Source of the DNA: Halorussus marinus
GTDB lineage: Archaea; Halobacteriota; Halobacteria; Halobacteriales; Haladaptataceae
Direction: 5' to 3'
Length of the DNA: 64,000 nt
NCBI RefSeq assembly: GCF_004765795.1
Contig: NZ_SBIV01000002.1
Span: 496,001-560,000, forward strand
Position 1 is the stretch's first letter; every line of letters starts with the position of its first letter. The notes under the pieces are model-generated. The model worked only from the letters and a program-made list of their open reading frames with translations. It did not search any database and was not told where the DNA came from. Both the position numbers and the translations under genes were made by a program. Of this stretch, positions 42,597 to 50,690 are shown one piece after another.

Positions 42597-43103
42597 TCAG
42601 GCGGGCAGGGAGAACTCGGTGACCGTCTCGGCGTACGTCGCATCCCACAACAGCAGTTTCGAGACGGTCCAGCTCACGGGCTCGACGTCGCGGGCGGCGA
42701 GGCGCTCGGCGTCGGCGACCGACCCGCCCCGCGCCAGCGTGACGTGCGGTGAGTAGTCCTCGCCCTCCAGATCTTCGATGGCCGAGAACGCCTCGACCAG
42801 CTGGTCGTGGAGCCGCCACAACCCGGGGCTCTCGACGTCGAAGTAGACGACCGGACCCTCACCCCGGGTCGGATACTCGAAGTAGTCGATGCCCGAGATC
42901 TGAATCTCGAAGGCGGGCGCGCCCGCGAGCGCTGTCCGGAGCTGTTCGCGCAGGCGCGGGACGCCGCCGGCGGGCGCGTCGCCGAGGCGCTTGCAGACGA
43001 GGGTGTGGTGGTCTCGGATCGCCTCGAAGCCGAGGAGCGCGGGCCGGAGCTCCTCGGCGAGGCGCTCGACCGACCCCGGAACCGGGACGCTGACGCTGTA
43101 CAC
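42597..43103 (-). CDS. 2'-5' RNA ligase/2H phosphoesterase family protein
   Basis: A 168-residue 2H-superfamily protein. The two catalytic histidine motifs are HHTLVCKRLG near residue 31 and PHVTLARGG near 118, each H-x-T/S. It differs from ThpR at 21661-22215 in sequence and spacing, so it is another branch (YjcG/LigT-like), probably acting on 2',3'-cyclic or 2'-5' phosphodiester ends. It starts with GTG (VYSVSVPVPGS). It is convergent with the XPD gene and divergent from the argG leader region. Confidence 0.82.
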   Translation of the reverse strand: MYSVSVPVPGSVERLAEELRPALLGFEAIRDHHTLVCKRLGDAPAGGVPRLREQLRTALAGAPAFEIQISGIDYFEYPTRGEGPVVYFDVESPGLWRLHDQLVEAFSAIEDLEGEDYSPHVTLARGGSVADAERLAARDVEPVSWTVSKLLLWDATYAETVTEFSLPA

Positions 43104-43176
43104 GTCTCACACGTCGGTGAGCGTCGCACAAAGGAATAGCGGTTCGGACGGGTCGCTCGGAGTCGTGTCGAAAGAG

Positions 43177-43182
43177 TTTAAA
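43177..43182 (+). promoter_or_regulatory. TATA box of the argG leader
   Basis: TTTAAA preceded by purine-rich TCGAAAGAG (BRE-like). Its centre is 28 bases before the ATG at 43208, so transcription should begin at or just before that ATG. This leaves a leader of nearly 200 bases ahead of argG. No better-placed TATA box is seen close to the argG start; CCGTAAACT at 43361-43369 is a weaker alternative. Confidence 0.65.
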
Positions 43183-43207
43183 CCCCTTGGGGCTGTTGTA
43201 ACTGGTA

Positions 43208-43300
43208 ATGACGCGGACTCGCGGCTCGGGCGCGCTCGCCCTCTCCGAGAGCCGCGAGTCCGTCACCGCCTTCGCGCCGCGACGACCGGGGCGTCTTTAG
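43208..43300 (+). other. Candidate leaderless upstream ORF with stem-loop, before argG
   Basis: A 30-codon ORF (MTRTRGSGALALSE... ending PGRL, TAG) begins where the transcript is predicted to start. It contains six Arg codons, which is not exceptional for random frames in this GC-rich DNA. Within it a perfect 14-bp stem, CGGACTCGCGGCTC (43214-43227) with GAGCCGCGAGTCCG (43249-43262), encloses a second 5-bp stem GGGCG/CGCCC with a 4-base loop (43228-43241). The rest of the gap to argG (43301-43404) is an unstructured A/C-rich leader with CACACACACCACACACCC. A regulatory role is inference; whether it is translated is unknown. Confidence 0.4.
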
Positions 43301-43404
43301 CCCCACTACTACTTACTCCACCGATCTGACGGCGTTTCGCTTCCGAGGCGGCCGGTATCGTCCGTAAACTACCAGTCACAGACACACACACCACACACCC
43401 ATAC

Positions 43405-44658
43405 ATGTCAGGAACATCCAAAGTCGCGCTCGCCTTCTCGGGCGGGCTCGACACCACCGTTTGCGTCCCACTGCTCGAAGAGGAGTACGACTACGACGAA
43501 GTAATCGGCGTCACCGTCGACGTCGGCCAGCCCGCCGGGGAGTTCGACGAGGCCGAGGAGACCGCCGAGGCGCTCGGGCTCGACCACTACGTCGTCGACG
43601 CCAAGGCCGAGTTCGCCGACCTCTGTCTCGACGCGGTCACCGCCAACGCGACCTACCAGACCTACCCGCTCGGGACCGCGCTGGCGCGTCCGATCATCGC
43701 CGAGGCGATCCTCGGCGTCGCCGAGGACGAGGGCTGTGACGCCGTCGCCCACGGCTGTACCGGGAAGGGCAACGACCAGCTCCGGTTCGAGGCCGTCTGG
43801 CGCGACTCGGACCTCGAAGTGATCGCGCCGGTCCGCGAACTCGGGCTCACCCGCGAGTGGGAGATGGAGTACGCCGACGAGAAGGGCCTGCCCGTCGAGG
43901 GCGGCAACGAGGGCGACTGGTCGATCGACACCAACCTCTGGAGCCGGTCGGTCGAGGGCGCGAACCTCGAAGACCCCGGCTACGTCCCGCCCGAGGACAT
44001 CTACGAGTGGACCGACACGCCCGGCGGGAAGGACGTCGAGACGATCGAGCTCACGTTCGAGGACGGCTACCCCGTCGCGCTCGACGGCCAGGAGATCGAC
44101 CCGGTCGAGCTGATCGAGACGCTCAACGACCTCGCGGGGAGCCACGGCGTGGGTCGGACCGACATGATGGAAGACCGCATGCTCGGGCTGAAGGTGCGCG
44201 AGAACTACGAACACCCCGCGGCGACGACACTTCTCAACGCCCACGAGGCCCTCGAAGGGCTGGTGCTCACCAAAGAGGAACGCGAGTTCAAACAACAGGT
44301 CGACCACCAGTGGGCCGAGAAGGCCTATCAGGGACTGCTGTCGGCGCCGCTCGTGGACGCGCTCGACGGGTTCGTCGCACAGACCCAGACGAAGGTCACC
44401 GGCACCGTCACGGTGAAGTTCGAGGGCGGGCAGGCGCGCCCGGTCGGTCGCGAGAGCGAGTACGCGGTGTACTCCGAATCGGCCGCCTCGTTCAACACCG
44501 AGTCGGTCGACGGGATCGCCCAAGAGGACGCGACCGGCGTGGCGAAGTACCACGGCTTCCAGTCGCGGCTCGCGAACGAGGTGACCGCCGACGCCGAGGC
44601 GAAGAAGGCCGAACTGCTCGCCGACGGGAACGGCGAGGCGACCGAGGAGGACCAGTAG
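43405..44658 (+). CDS. argG: Argininosuccinate synthase
   Basis: A 417-residue enzyme joining citrulline and aspartate with ATP, the seventh step of arginine synthesis. The PP-loop AFSGGLDTTV lies at the N-terminus. ANATYQTYPLGTALARPIIAEA, HGCTGKGNDQLRFE and SIDTNLWSRSVEGANLEDP are family signatures. The C-terminal oligomerisation arm is present, with a Glu-rich end. argH starts one base after the stop (TAG, c, ATG), so the two are co-translated. Its leader of nearly 200 bases carries a small ORF and strong hairpin. Confidence 0.97.
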   Translation: MSGTSKVALAFSGGLDTTVCVPLLEEEYDYDEVIGVTVDVGQPAGEFDEAEETAEALGLDHYVVDAKAEFADLCLDAVTANATYQTYPLGTALARPIIAEAILGVAEDEGCDAVAHGCTGKGNDQLRFEAVWRDSDLEVIAPVRELGLTREWEMEYADEKGLPVEGGNEGDWSIDTNLWSRSVEGANLEDPGYVPPEDIYEWTDTPGGKDVETIELTFEDGYPVALDGQEIDPVELIETLNDLAGSHGVGRTDMMEDRMLGLKVRENYEHPAATTLLNAHEALEGLVLTKEEREFKQQVDHQWAEKAYQGLLSAPLVDALDGFVAQTQTKVTGTVTVKFEGGQARPVGRESEYAVYSESAASFNTESVDGIAQEDATGVAKYHGFQSRLANEVTADAEAKKAELLADGNGEATEEDQ

Positions 44659-44659
44659 C

Positions 44660-46168
44660 ATGACGGAGGAGAGCGAGCCCGGAGCGGGCGACGACCCGGA
44701 GCGCGCCGGCGCGGACGACGTGGTGCGCCGCGAGCGCTTCAGCGGCGGCCCCGCCCGCGGGTTCCTCTCCTCGATGGACGACGACGAACGCATCTTCGCG
44801 GCCGACCTCGCGGTCGACCGCGCCCACGTCGTGATGCTCGCCGAACAGGGTATCGTCGACGAGGAGGCGGCCGGGACGATCCTCGCCGCGGTCGACGACG
44901 TGGCGGCGGCCGGCTTCGACGCCTTGCCCGACGGCGAAGACGTTCACGCCGCGATCGAGACCGCGGTCATCGACCGGGTCGGCGACGTCGGCGGGAAGAT
45001 GCACACCGCCCGGTCGCGCAACGACGAGGTCGCGACCTGCATCCGGTACCGCCTGCGCGAGGACGTCCTCGACGCGATCGAGACGACGCTCGCGCTCCGG
45101 GAGGCGCTCGCCGACGCCGCGGGCCGTCACGCCGAGACCGTGATGCCCGGCTACACCCACCTCCAGCCCGCCCAGCCAACCACCGTGGGCCACTTCCTGC
45201 TGTCGTACGAGGGGGCGGTCGCCCGCGACACCGAGCGGCTGTTCGACGCCTACGACCGCGTGAACCGCTCGCCGCTGGGTTCGGCGGCGTTCGCGGGCAC
45301 GCCCTTCGACGTCGACCGGGAGCGGACCGCCGACCTGCTCGGCTTCGAGGGGACGGTCGCGAACTCGATGGACGCGGTCTCGACCCGCGACTTCCTCGTG
45401 GAGGTCGTCGCCGCACTCGCGAACCTCGCCGCCACGGTGTCGGGGCTCGCCGAGGACCTCGCGGTGTTCTCGAACAAGGGGCTCGTCGAACTGTCGGACG
45501 ACTACTCGTCGACCTCCTCGATCATGCCCCAGAAGAAAAACCCCGACACGCTCGAACTCGTGCGGGCGACCGCCGGCGACGCCGCGGCCGGGCTGAACGG
45601 CCTGCTGACGACGCTGAAGGGACTTCCCCGGGCGTACAACCGCGACCTCCAGAAGGCGACCCCCCACGCGTGGGACGCCGTCGACGCGGTGACCGAGGCG
45701 GTCGAGGTCGCGGCCGGCGCCGCGGCGACCGCGACGTGGGACGAGGCGGCGCTCGCGGACGCGGCCGGCGAGGGCTTCTCGACCGCGACCGGGGTCGCCG
45801 ACCTGCTGGCGATGCAGGGCGTCCCGTTCCGGAAGGCCCACGAGATGGTCGCGAACGCCGCCCAGCGCGCGGGAGACGCCTCCGAGAACGGGGCGGACTA
45901 CGCCGCGCTCGACGCCGCCGCCGAGTCGGTGCTCGGCGAGTCGCTCGATACCTACGTCGACCGCGAGTCGGTCGAGGCCGCGCTCGACCCCGAGGCCAGC
46001 GCGGCGGCCCGCGACTCGGCCGGCGGTCCCGCGCCCGAGGCGGTCGCGACCGTGCGCTCGGACGCCGAGGCGAGCGTCGAGGCGGACGCCGACGCGCTCG
46101 CGGCCGAACGCGACGCGCTGGCGAGCGCCGACGAGCGCCTCCGGACGGAGGTGAGTCGATATGACTGA
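44660..46168 (+). CDS. argH: Argininosuccinate lyase
   Basis: A 502-residue fumarase-superfamily lyase that splits argininosuccinate into arginine and fumarate. It has FSGGPARGFLSSMDDDERI at the N-terminus, EDVHAAIETAV, MHTARSRNDEVAT, PGYTHLQPAQPTTVGHF and the catalytic loop SSIMPQKKNPDTLEL. It is about 40 residues longer than bacterial forms because of an Ala/Glu-rich C-terminal stretch (about residues 400-495). It is the last gene of the argGH unit. The carrier-dependent genes follow after 171 bases with their own promoters. Confidence 0.96.
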   Translation: MTEESEPGAGDDPERAGADDVVRRERFSGGPARGFLSSMDDDERIFAADLAVDRAHVVMLAEQGIVDEEAAGTILAAVDDVAAAGFDALPDGEDVHAAIETAVIDRVGDVGGKMHTARSRNDEVATCIRYRLREDVLDAIETTLALREALADAAGRHAETVMPGYTHLQPAQPTTVGHFLLSYEGAVARDTERLFDAYDRVNRSPLGSAAFAGTPFDVDRERTADLLGFEGTVANSMDAVSTRDFLVEVVAALANLAATVSGLAEDLAVFSNKGLVELSDDYSSTSSIMPQKKNPDTLELVRATAGDAAAGLNGLLTTLKGLPRAYNRDLQKATPHAWDAVDAVTEAVEVAAGAAATATWDEAALADAAGEGFSTATGVADLLAMQGVPFRKAHEMVANAAQRAGDASENGADYAALDAAAESVLGESLDTYVDRESVEAALDPEASAAARDSAGGPAPEAVATVRSDAEASVEADADALAAERDALASADERLRTEVSRYD

Positions 46169-46196
46169 TCCGCCGCCGGTCCCGTCCGGGACCTCA

Positions 46197-46204
46197 TTTA
46201 TATA
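46197..46204 (+). promoter_or_regulatory. Distal TATA box before argW
   Basis: TTTATATA, one of the strongest TATA matches in the window, 29 bases after the argH stop. A start ~27 bases on would give argW a leader of about 115 bases. The proximal box at 46307 would give a leaderless transcript, so two promoters are possible. Confidence 0.55.
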
Positions 46205-46279
46205 CCGACGGAGCCGACTATCGGGCTTCGACTGACCGAGATTCGAGCGCTTCACGCCGTTAGCGTCGCCTTTACTCTA

Positions 46280-46295
46280 TGTAATACAATTTACA
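46280..46295. promoter_or_regulatory. Operator-like inverted repeat before argW
   Basis: TGTAA, six bases, TTACA: a 16-bp dyad in an AT-rich island just upstream of the proximal TATA box (46307-46312) and downstream of the distal one. Its form resembles sites of Lrp/AsnC-type regulators. No regulator gene is adjacent. Confidence 0.5.
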
Positions 46296-46306
46296 GATTC
46301 GACGGG

Positions 46307-46312
46307 TTTAAG
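46307..46312 (+). promoter_or_regulatory. Proximal TATA box of argW
   Basis: TTTAAG (followed by TATAC), centred 30 bases before the argW ATG, consistent with a leaderless transcript. Two direct GGGGTACGA repeats fill 46322-46340 right up to the start codon. Confidence 0.65.
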
Positions 46313-46339
46313 TATACGTACGGGGTACGAAGGGGTACG

Positions 46340-46504
46340 ATGACAGAGTGCGTCGAGTGCGGGGCGGACGTCGCCCTACACGATTCGGCAGAAGTGGGAG
46401 AGATAGTCGACTGCACGACCTGTGGCGCCGAACTCGAAATCGTCGAGCGAGCCCCGCCAGTCCTCGATCGAGCCCCGGAGCTCGAAGAGGACTGGGGGGA
46501 GTAA
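46340..46504 (+). CDS. argW: Amino-group carrier protein ArgW (LysW type)
   Basis: A 54-residue carrier protein whose C-terminal Glu holds the growing intermediate as an amide, protecting its amino group. The zinc site is C4-x2-C7 and C25-x2-C28 (TECVECG, DCTTCGAELE). The C-terminus is the diagnostic EDWGE. In thermophiles LysW serves lysine and/or arginine synthesis; here all neighbours are arg genes, so I name it ArgW. It is too short for a normal ORF cut-off. argX starts one base after its stop. It is the first gene of the seven-gene operon to 52710. Confidence 0.95.
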   Translation: MTECVECGADVALHDSAEVGEIVDCTTCGAELEIVERAPPVLDRAPELEEDWGE

Positions 46505-46505
46505 A

Positions 46506-47432
46506 TTGCGCGTCGGACTGCTTTACTCCCGGATCCGTAAAGACGAGAAGCTCCTCCTCGGCGAGCTGCGCGAGCGCGGCCACGAGGTGACGAAGATCGA
46601 CGTGCGCGACCACCAGTTCGGGCTCGAGGAAGGCCCCGACGAGCTCACCGAGTGTGACGTCGTCGTCGACAGGTGTCTGGCTACCAGCCGGAGCCTCTAC
46701 GCCACGAAGTTCTGCGAGGCGTACGGCGTGCCCGTGGTCAACGACCCGGCGACCGCCGAGACGTGCGCCGACAAGGTGAAAAACAGCCTCGCGCTGTCGA
46801 GCGCGGGCGTCCCCACGCCGAACACCGACGTCGCGTTCACCAAGGAGTCGGCGATCGAGAGCATCGAGGCGTTTGGCTACCCCTGCGTGCTCAAGCCCGT
46901 GGTCGGGTCGTGGGGGCGCCTGATGGCGAAGGTCGACTCCCGGAGCGCCGCCGAGGCGATCCTCGAACACAAGGCGACGTTGGGCCACTACGAGCACAAG
47001 GTGTTCTACGTCCAGGAGTTCGTCGAAAAGCCCGGTCGGGACATCCGCGTGCTCGCGACCGACGGCGAGCCCGTCGCCGCGATGGTCCGGTCGTCGGACC
47101 ACTGGCTCACCAACGCCGCGAAGGGCGCCGAGACCGAGGCGTTCGAGCTCGACGCAGAGGCCGAGGAGCTGGTCGCGGCGGCCAGCGACGCGGTCGGGGG
47201 CGGCCTGCTCGGGGTCGATCTGATGGAGGTCGGCGATAGCGAGGCGGCGAGCGCCCCGGAGGAGCCGAGCGGCGACGCCGCGGAGCCGAGAGACGCCAGC
47301 TACACCGTCCACGAGGTCAACCACACCGTCGAGTTCAAGGCGCTGAACGACGCCGTCGACGTCGACGTGCCCGGCGCGGTCGTCGACTGGCTCGAAGCGA
47401 AGGCGGGCGCGAAACAGGAGGTGGTGGCCTGA
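46506..47432 (+). CDS. argX: Glutamate--ArgW ligase ArgX
   Basis: A 308-residue ATP-grasp ligase (RimK/LysX family) that attaches glutamate to the C-terminal Glu of ArgW. Motifs: RVGLLYSRIRKDEKLL at the N-terminus, CADKVKNSLALSSAGVPTP, PCVLKPVVGSWGRLMAKV (ATP grip), VFYVQEFVEKPGRDIRVLA and the terminal VHEVNHTVEFKALNDAV. It begins with TTG directly after the argW stop (TAA, a, TTG); no ATG fits, so coupling with argW is likely. Its TGA shares a base with the argC ATG. Glu rather than aminoadipate as substrate is inferred from context. Confidence 0.92.
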   Translation: MRVGLLYSRIRKDEKLLLGELRERGHEVTKIDVRDHQFGLEEGPDELTECDVVVDRCLATSRSLYATKFCEAYGVPVVNDPATAETCADKVKNSLALSSAGVPTPNTDVAFTKESAIESIEAFGYPCVLKPVVGSWGRLMAKVDSRSAAEAILEHKATLGHYEHKVFYVQEFVEKPGRDIRVLATDGEPVAAMVRSSDHWLTNAAKGAETEAFELDAEAEELVAAASDAVGGGLLGVDLMEVGDSEAASAPEEPSGDAAEPRDASYTVHEVNHTVEFKALNDAVDVDVPGAVVDWLEAKAGAKQEVVA

Positions 47433-48547
47433 TGGGCGTCGCGAGCGAGGACGGAGGGCCCACCGCCGAAACCGGGACCGAGGCCGAAACCGAGACCGAC
47501 ACCGAAGCCGAGACCCTGACCGCGACCGTGGTCGGGGGCTCGGGGTTCGCCGGCGGCGAGCTGTTGCGGTTGCTCGCCGGCCATCCCGGCTTCGACCTCG
47601 CATGTGCGACCAGCCGCGAGTACGCCGGCAAGTCGGTCGGGTCGGTCCACCCGAACCTCCGGGGGACCGACCTTCGGTTCTCCGAGCCGGCCGACCTCGA
47701 GTCGGTCGACGTGCTGTTCGCGGCGACGCCCCACGGCGTCTCGATGGCCCAGATCGACGCGTTCTACGAGGCCGCCGACACAGTGGTCGACCTCAGCGCG
47801 GACTTCCGGCTCGACACGGTCGAGCAGTACGAGGCGTGGTACGACGGCCACGACGCGCCCGAGTACCTCGAGGAGGCGGTGTACGCTCTGCCCGAACTCC
47901 ACCGCGAGGAGCTACCCGGCGCCGACCTGATCGCCGCGGGCGGGTGCAACGCGACCGCGACGATCCTCGGGCTCTACCCCCTGTTCGACGGCGGGGTGCT
48001 GGACGGCGGGGAACGGATCGTCGCCGACGTGAAAGTCGGCTCCTCTGAGGGCGGCGCGAGCCCGAGCAAGGCCGCCAGCCACCCCGAGCGCTCGGGCGTG
48101 GTCCGGCCCTACGCGCCGACCGGCCACCGCCACGAGGCCGAGATCGAGCAGGAACTGGGCGCGTCGGTTTCGTTCACGGCCCACGCCGTCGACATGGTCC
48201 GGGGCGCGGCCGCGACCTGCCACGTCTTCCCGGACGGCCCCGTCTCGAAGGGCGACCTCTGGTCGGCCTTCCGGGGAGCGTACGACGACGAGCCGTTCGT
48301 CCGGCTCCAGTCGGGCGGGTCGGGGGTGTATCGCTACCCCGAGCCCAAGGCGGTCGCGGGCACGAACGTGGCCGAAGTCGGGTTCGAACTCGACCCCGGA
48401 AACGAGCGGCTCGTGGTGTTCAGCGCGATCGACAATCTGGTGAAAGGCACGGCCGGGCAGGCGGTCCACGCCGCCAACGTCGCGCTCGGCTTCGAGGAGA
48501 CGGCAGGACTCGACTTTCAGGGACTCCACCCGGTGGGAAGCCCATGA
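47432..48547 (+). CDS. argC: LysW-glutamyl-phosphate reductase ArgC
   Basis: A 371-residue NADPH-dependent dehydrogenase reducing the carrier-bound gamma-glutamyl phosphate to the semialdehyde. VVGGSGFAGGELLRLL is the nucleotide-binding loop, and the active-site Cys is C172 in AAGGCNATATILG. EGGASPSKAASHPER and THAV-like FTAHAVDMVRGAAAT follow. The first ~28 residues are an acidic low-complexity stretch (TEAETETDTEAET) not found in typical ArgC, so part may be unneeded or the start lies further in. Overlaps: one base with argX, four with argB. Confidence 0.93.
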   Translation: MGVASEDGGPTAETGTEAETETDTEAETLTATVVGGSGFAGGELLRLLAGHPGFDLACATSREYAGKSVGSVHPNLRGTDLRFSEPADLESVDVLFAATPHGVSMAQIDAFYEAADTVVDLSADFRLDTVEQYEAWYDGHDAPEYLEEAVYALPELHREELPGADLIAAGGCNATATILGLYPLFDGGVLDGGERIVADVKVGSSEGGASPSKAASHPERSGVVRPYAPTGHRHEAEIEQELGASVSFTAHAVDMVRGAAATCHVFPDGPVSKGDLWSAFRGAYDDEPFVRLQSGGSGVYRYPEPKAVAGTNVAEVGFELDPGNERLVVFSAIDNLVKGTAGQAVHAANVALGFEETAGLDFQGLHPVGSP

Positions 48548-49557
48548 CCGAAACGACGTACACGAAAGCGGAGCTCGAAGCGGCTCACGAGGACCTCGTC
48601 GACAACGATCTGGGCGAGGACGGACTGCGAACCGACGGCGGTCAGAGAAGCGGCGCTTCTCGAACGTCGAAAGACGAGTCGCCGCCCGTCGTCGTGAAGC
48701 TCGGCGGCGCCCGGGCGGTCGACCCCGCGGGCGCGCTCGCCGACGTCGCCCACCTCGTCGCCAACGGCGAGGACGTGGTGGTCGTCCACGGCGGCTCGAC
48801 CGCGGTCGACGACACTTTGGAGCGGCTGGGCGAGGAGCCCGAGTACGTCGAGACGCCCGGGGGCGTCGCGGGGCGGTTCACCGACGAGGCGACGATGGAG
48901 GTGTTCGAGATGGTCCTCCCCGGGAAGCTCAACACCGACCTCGTCACGGCGCTCCAGAACGAGGGCGTCAACGCCGTGGGGCTGTCGGGCGTCGACGGCC
49001 AGCTCCTGACCGGCTCGCGCAAGTCGGCTGTCAAAGTGCTCGAAGACGGCCGCAAGAAGATACGCCGGGGCGACCACTCCGGAACGATCGAGTCGGTCAA
49101 CGACGACCTGCTGTCGACGTTACTTTCGGGCGGCTACGTCCCGGTCGTGACGGTGCCCGCGCTCGGCGAGGAGACGGCCGGCGCGTCCTCGACGGGTCGC
49201 GGTGAAGGCGGTGGAGCCGCCGGAACGTTCACCGCCGTCAACGCCGACGCCGACCGCGCGGCCGCCGCGACCGCGGCCGCGTTGGGCGCCGAATTGGTCG
49301 TGCTGACCGACGTGGCGGGCGTCTACGAGGACCCCGACGACCCCGAGACGCTGATCGACGCGGTGGGGTCGCCCGCGGACCTCGAAGCCGTCGAGGACGC
49401 CGCCGAGGGGTTCATGACCAAGAAGGTGATGGCGGCGGTCGAGGCTCTGGAGGGCGGCGCGGCGTCGGTGACGGTCGCCGATGCGAACAACCGCGACCCG
49501 ATCACGGCCGCCAGGACCGGCCACGGGACGGCGTTCGAACCGGGGGCGGTCAGATGA
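48544..49557 (+). CDS. argB: [LysW]-glutamate kinase ArgB
   Basis: A 337-residue amino acid kinase phosphorylating the carrier-bound glutamate side chain. VVVKLGGARAVDP, VVHGGSTAVDDTLERLG, FTDEATMEVFEMVLPGKLN and [15 protein letters not shown] with VVLTDVAGVYEDP define the fold, and MTKKVMAAVEALEGG is the C-terminal nucleotide site. An N-terminal extension of ~45 polar residues precedes the kinase core, and a Gly/Ser-rich insert (about 212-224) lies in a surface loop. It overlaps argC and argD by four bases each. Confidence 0.93.
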   Translation: MTETTYTKAELEAAHEDLVDNDLGEDGLRTDGGQRSGASRTSKDESPPVVVKLGGARAVDPAGALADVAHLVANGEDVVVVHGGSTAVDDTLERLGEEPEYVETPGGVAGRFTDEATMEVFEMVLPGKLNTDLVTALQNEGVNAVGLSGVDGQLLTGSRKSAVKVLEDGRKKIRRGDHSGTIESVNDDLLSTLLSGGYVPVVTVPALGEETAGASSTGRGEGGGAAGTFTAVNADADRAAAATAAALGAELVVLTDVAGVYEDPDDPETLIDAVGSPADLEAVEDAAEGFMTKKVMAAVEALEGGAASVTVADANNRDPITAARTGHGTAFEPGAVR

Positions 49558-50690
49558 GCGGCTTCGTCTACTCCGAGAAGCCGATCGCCATCGAGCGCGG
49601 CGAGGGGCCGTACCTCTACGACGGGACGGGCGCGGAGTACCTCGATTTCGGCGCCAGCTACGGCGTCGCCGCGGTGGGCCACGCTCACCCCGCGGTCGTC
49701 TCGGCCGTCAGCGAGCAGGTCGAGAAGCTGACCTTCGTGCAGGCGAGCTACCCCAACTCGGCCCGCGACGCCCTCTACGAGAAGCTCGCGGCCCTCGGGC
49801 CGGGCGACCTCGACAACGTCTGGCTCTGTAACTCCGGGACCGAGGCCAACGAGGCCGCCCTCAAGTTCGCCCGGAGCGCGACCGGCCGCTCGAAGGTCGT
49901 CGCGGCCCAGCGGGGGTTCCACGGCCGGACGATGGGGTCGCTCGCCGCGACGTGGAAGCCCAAGTACAAGAAGCCGTTCGAGCCCCTCGCCGGCGACTTC
50001 GAGTTCGTCCCGTACGGCGACGAGGCCGCGCTCGAAGACGCCGTCGACGAGGAGACCGCCGCGGTGTTGCTCGAACCGATACAGGGCGAGGGCGGGGTCA
50101 ACCCCGCGCCCGAGGGCTACCTGCGGGCGGCCCGCGAGCGGACCACCGAGGCCGGCGCGGCGCTGGTCTTCGACGAGATCCAGACCGGGCTCGGCCGGAC
50201 CGGCGCGCTCTGGGCCTGTGAGAACCGCGGCGTGGTGCCCGACGTGCTCACCTCCGCGAAGGGGCTGGGCGGCGGCCTCCCGATCGGCGCGACCCTCTGT
50301 GCCGACTGGATCGCCGACGACGCCGGGCCCCACGGCTCGACGTTCTCGGGCGGGCCGGTCGTCAGCGCCGCCGCCGAGGCCACCCTGTCGGCGATCGTCG
50401 ACGCCGACCTCCCCGGCAACGCCGAGGCGGTCGGGACGCATCTCCAGTCGAAACTCGGGGGATCGGAGCTACCGATCCGCGCGGTCCGCGGCGAGGGGCT
50501 GATGATCGGCGTCGAGGTCGGTCGAGGCGCGAACGCCGTCCTGAAGCGGCTGGCGATGAACCACGGCGTGCTCGCGTTACCGGCGGGCCGGACCGTGGTG
50601 CGACTGCTCCCGCCGCTGGTCGTCGACGAGAGCCACGCCGACGCGGTGGCCGAGGCGCTCGGAGACGCGCTCGCGGAGGTGTCGGCGTGA
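49554..50690 (+). CDS. argD: [LysW]-semialdehyde aminotransferase ArgD
   Basis: A 378-residue class III PLP aminotransferase producing the carrier-bound ornithine. LDFGASYGVAAVGHAHPAV, NSGTEANEAALKFAR, FHGRTMGSLAATWK, EPIQGEGGVNPA, LVFDEIQTGLGRTG and the PLP lysine in LTSAKGLGGGLPIGA are all clear. GSTFSGGPVVSAAAEATL is typical of the acetylornithine aminotransferase group. It starts at an ATGA overlap with argB and ends at a GTGA overlap with argE. Confidence 0.95.
   Translation: MSGFVYSEKPIAIERGEGPYLYDGTGAEYLDFGASYGVAAVGHAHPAVVSAVSEQVEKLTFVQASYPNSARDALYEKLAALGPGDLDNVWLCNSGTEANEAALKFARSATGRSKVVAAQRGFHGRTMGSLAATWKPKYKKPFEPLAGDFEFVPYGDEAALEDAVDEETAAVLLEPIQGEGGVNPAPEGYLRAARERTTEAGAALVFDEIQTGLGRTGALWACENRGVVPDVLTSAKGLGGGLPIGATLCADWIADDAGPHGSTFSGGPVVSAAAEATLSAIVDADLPGNAEAVGTHLQSKLGGSELPIRAVRGEGLMIGVEVGRGANAVLKRLAMNHGVLALPAGRTVVRLLPPLVVDESHADAVAEALGDALAEVSA

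Noticed and set aside
43408-44793. Minus-strand ORF opposite argG
   Set aside because: It is antisense of a fully motif-supported argG, with no conserved features of its own.
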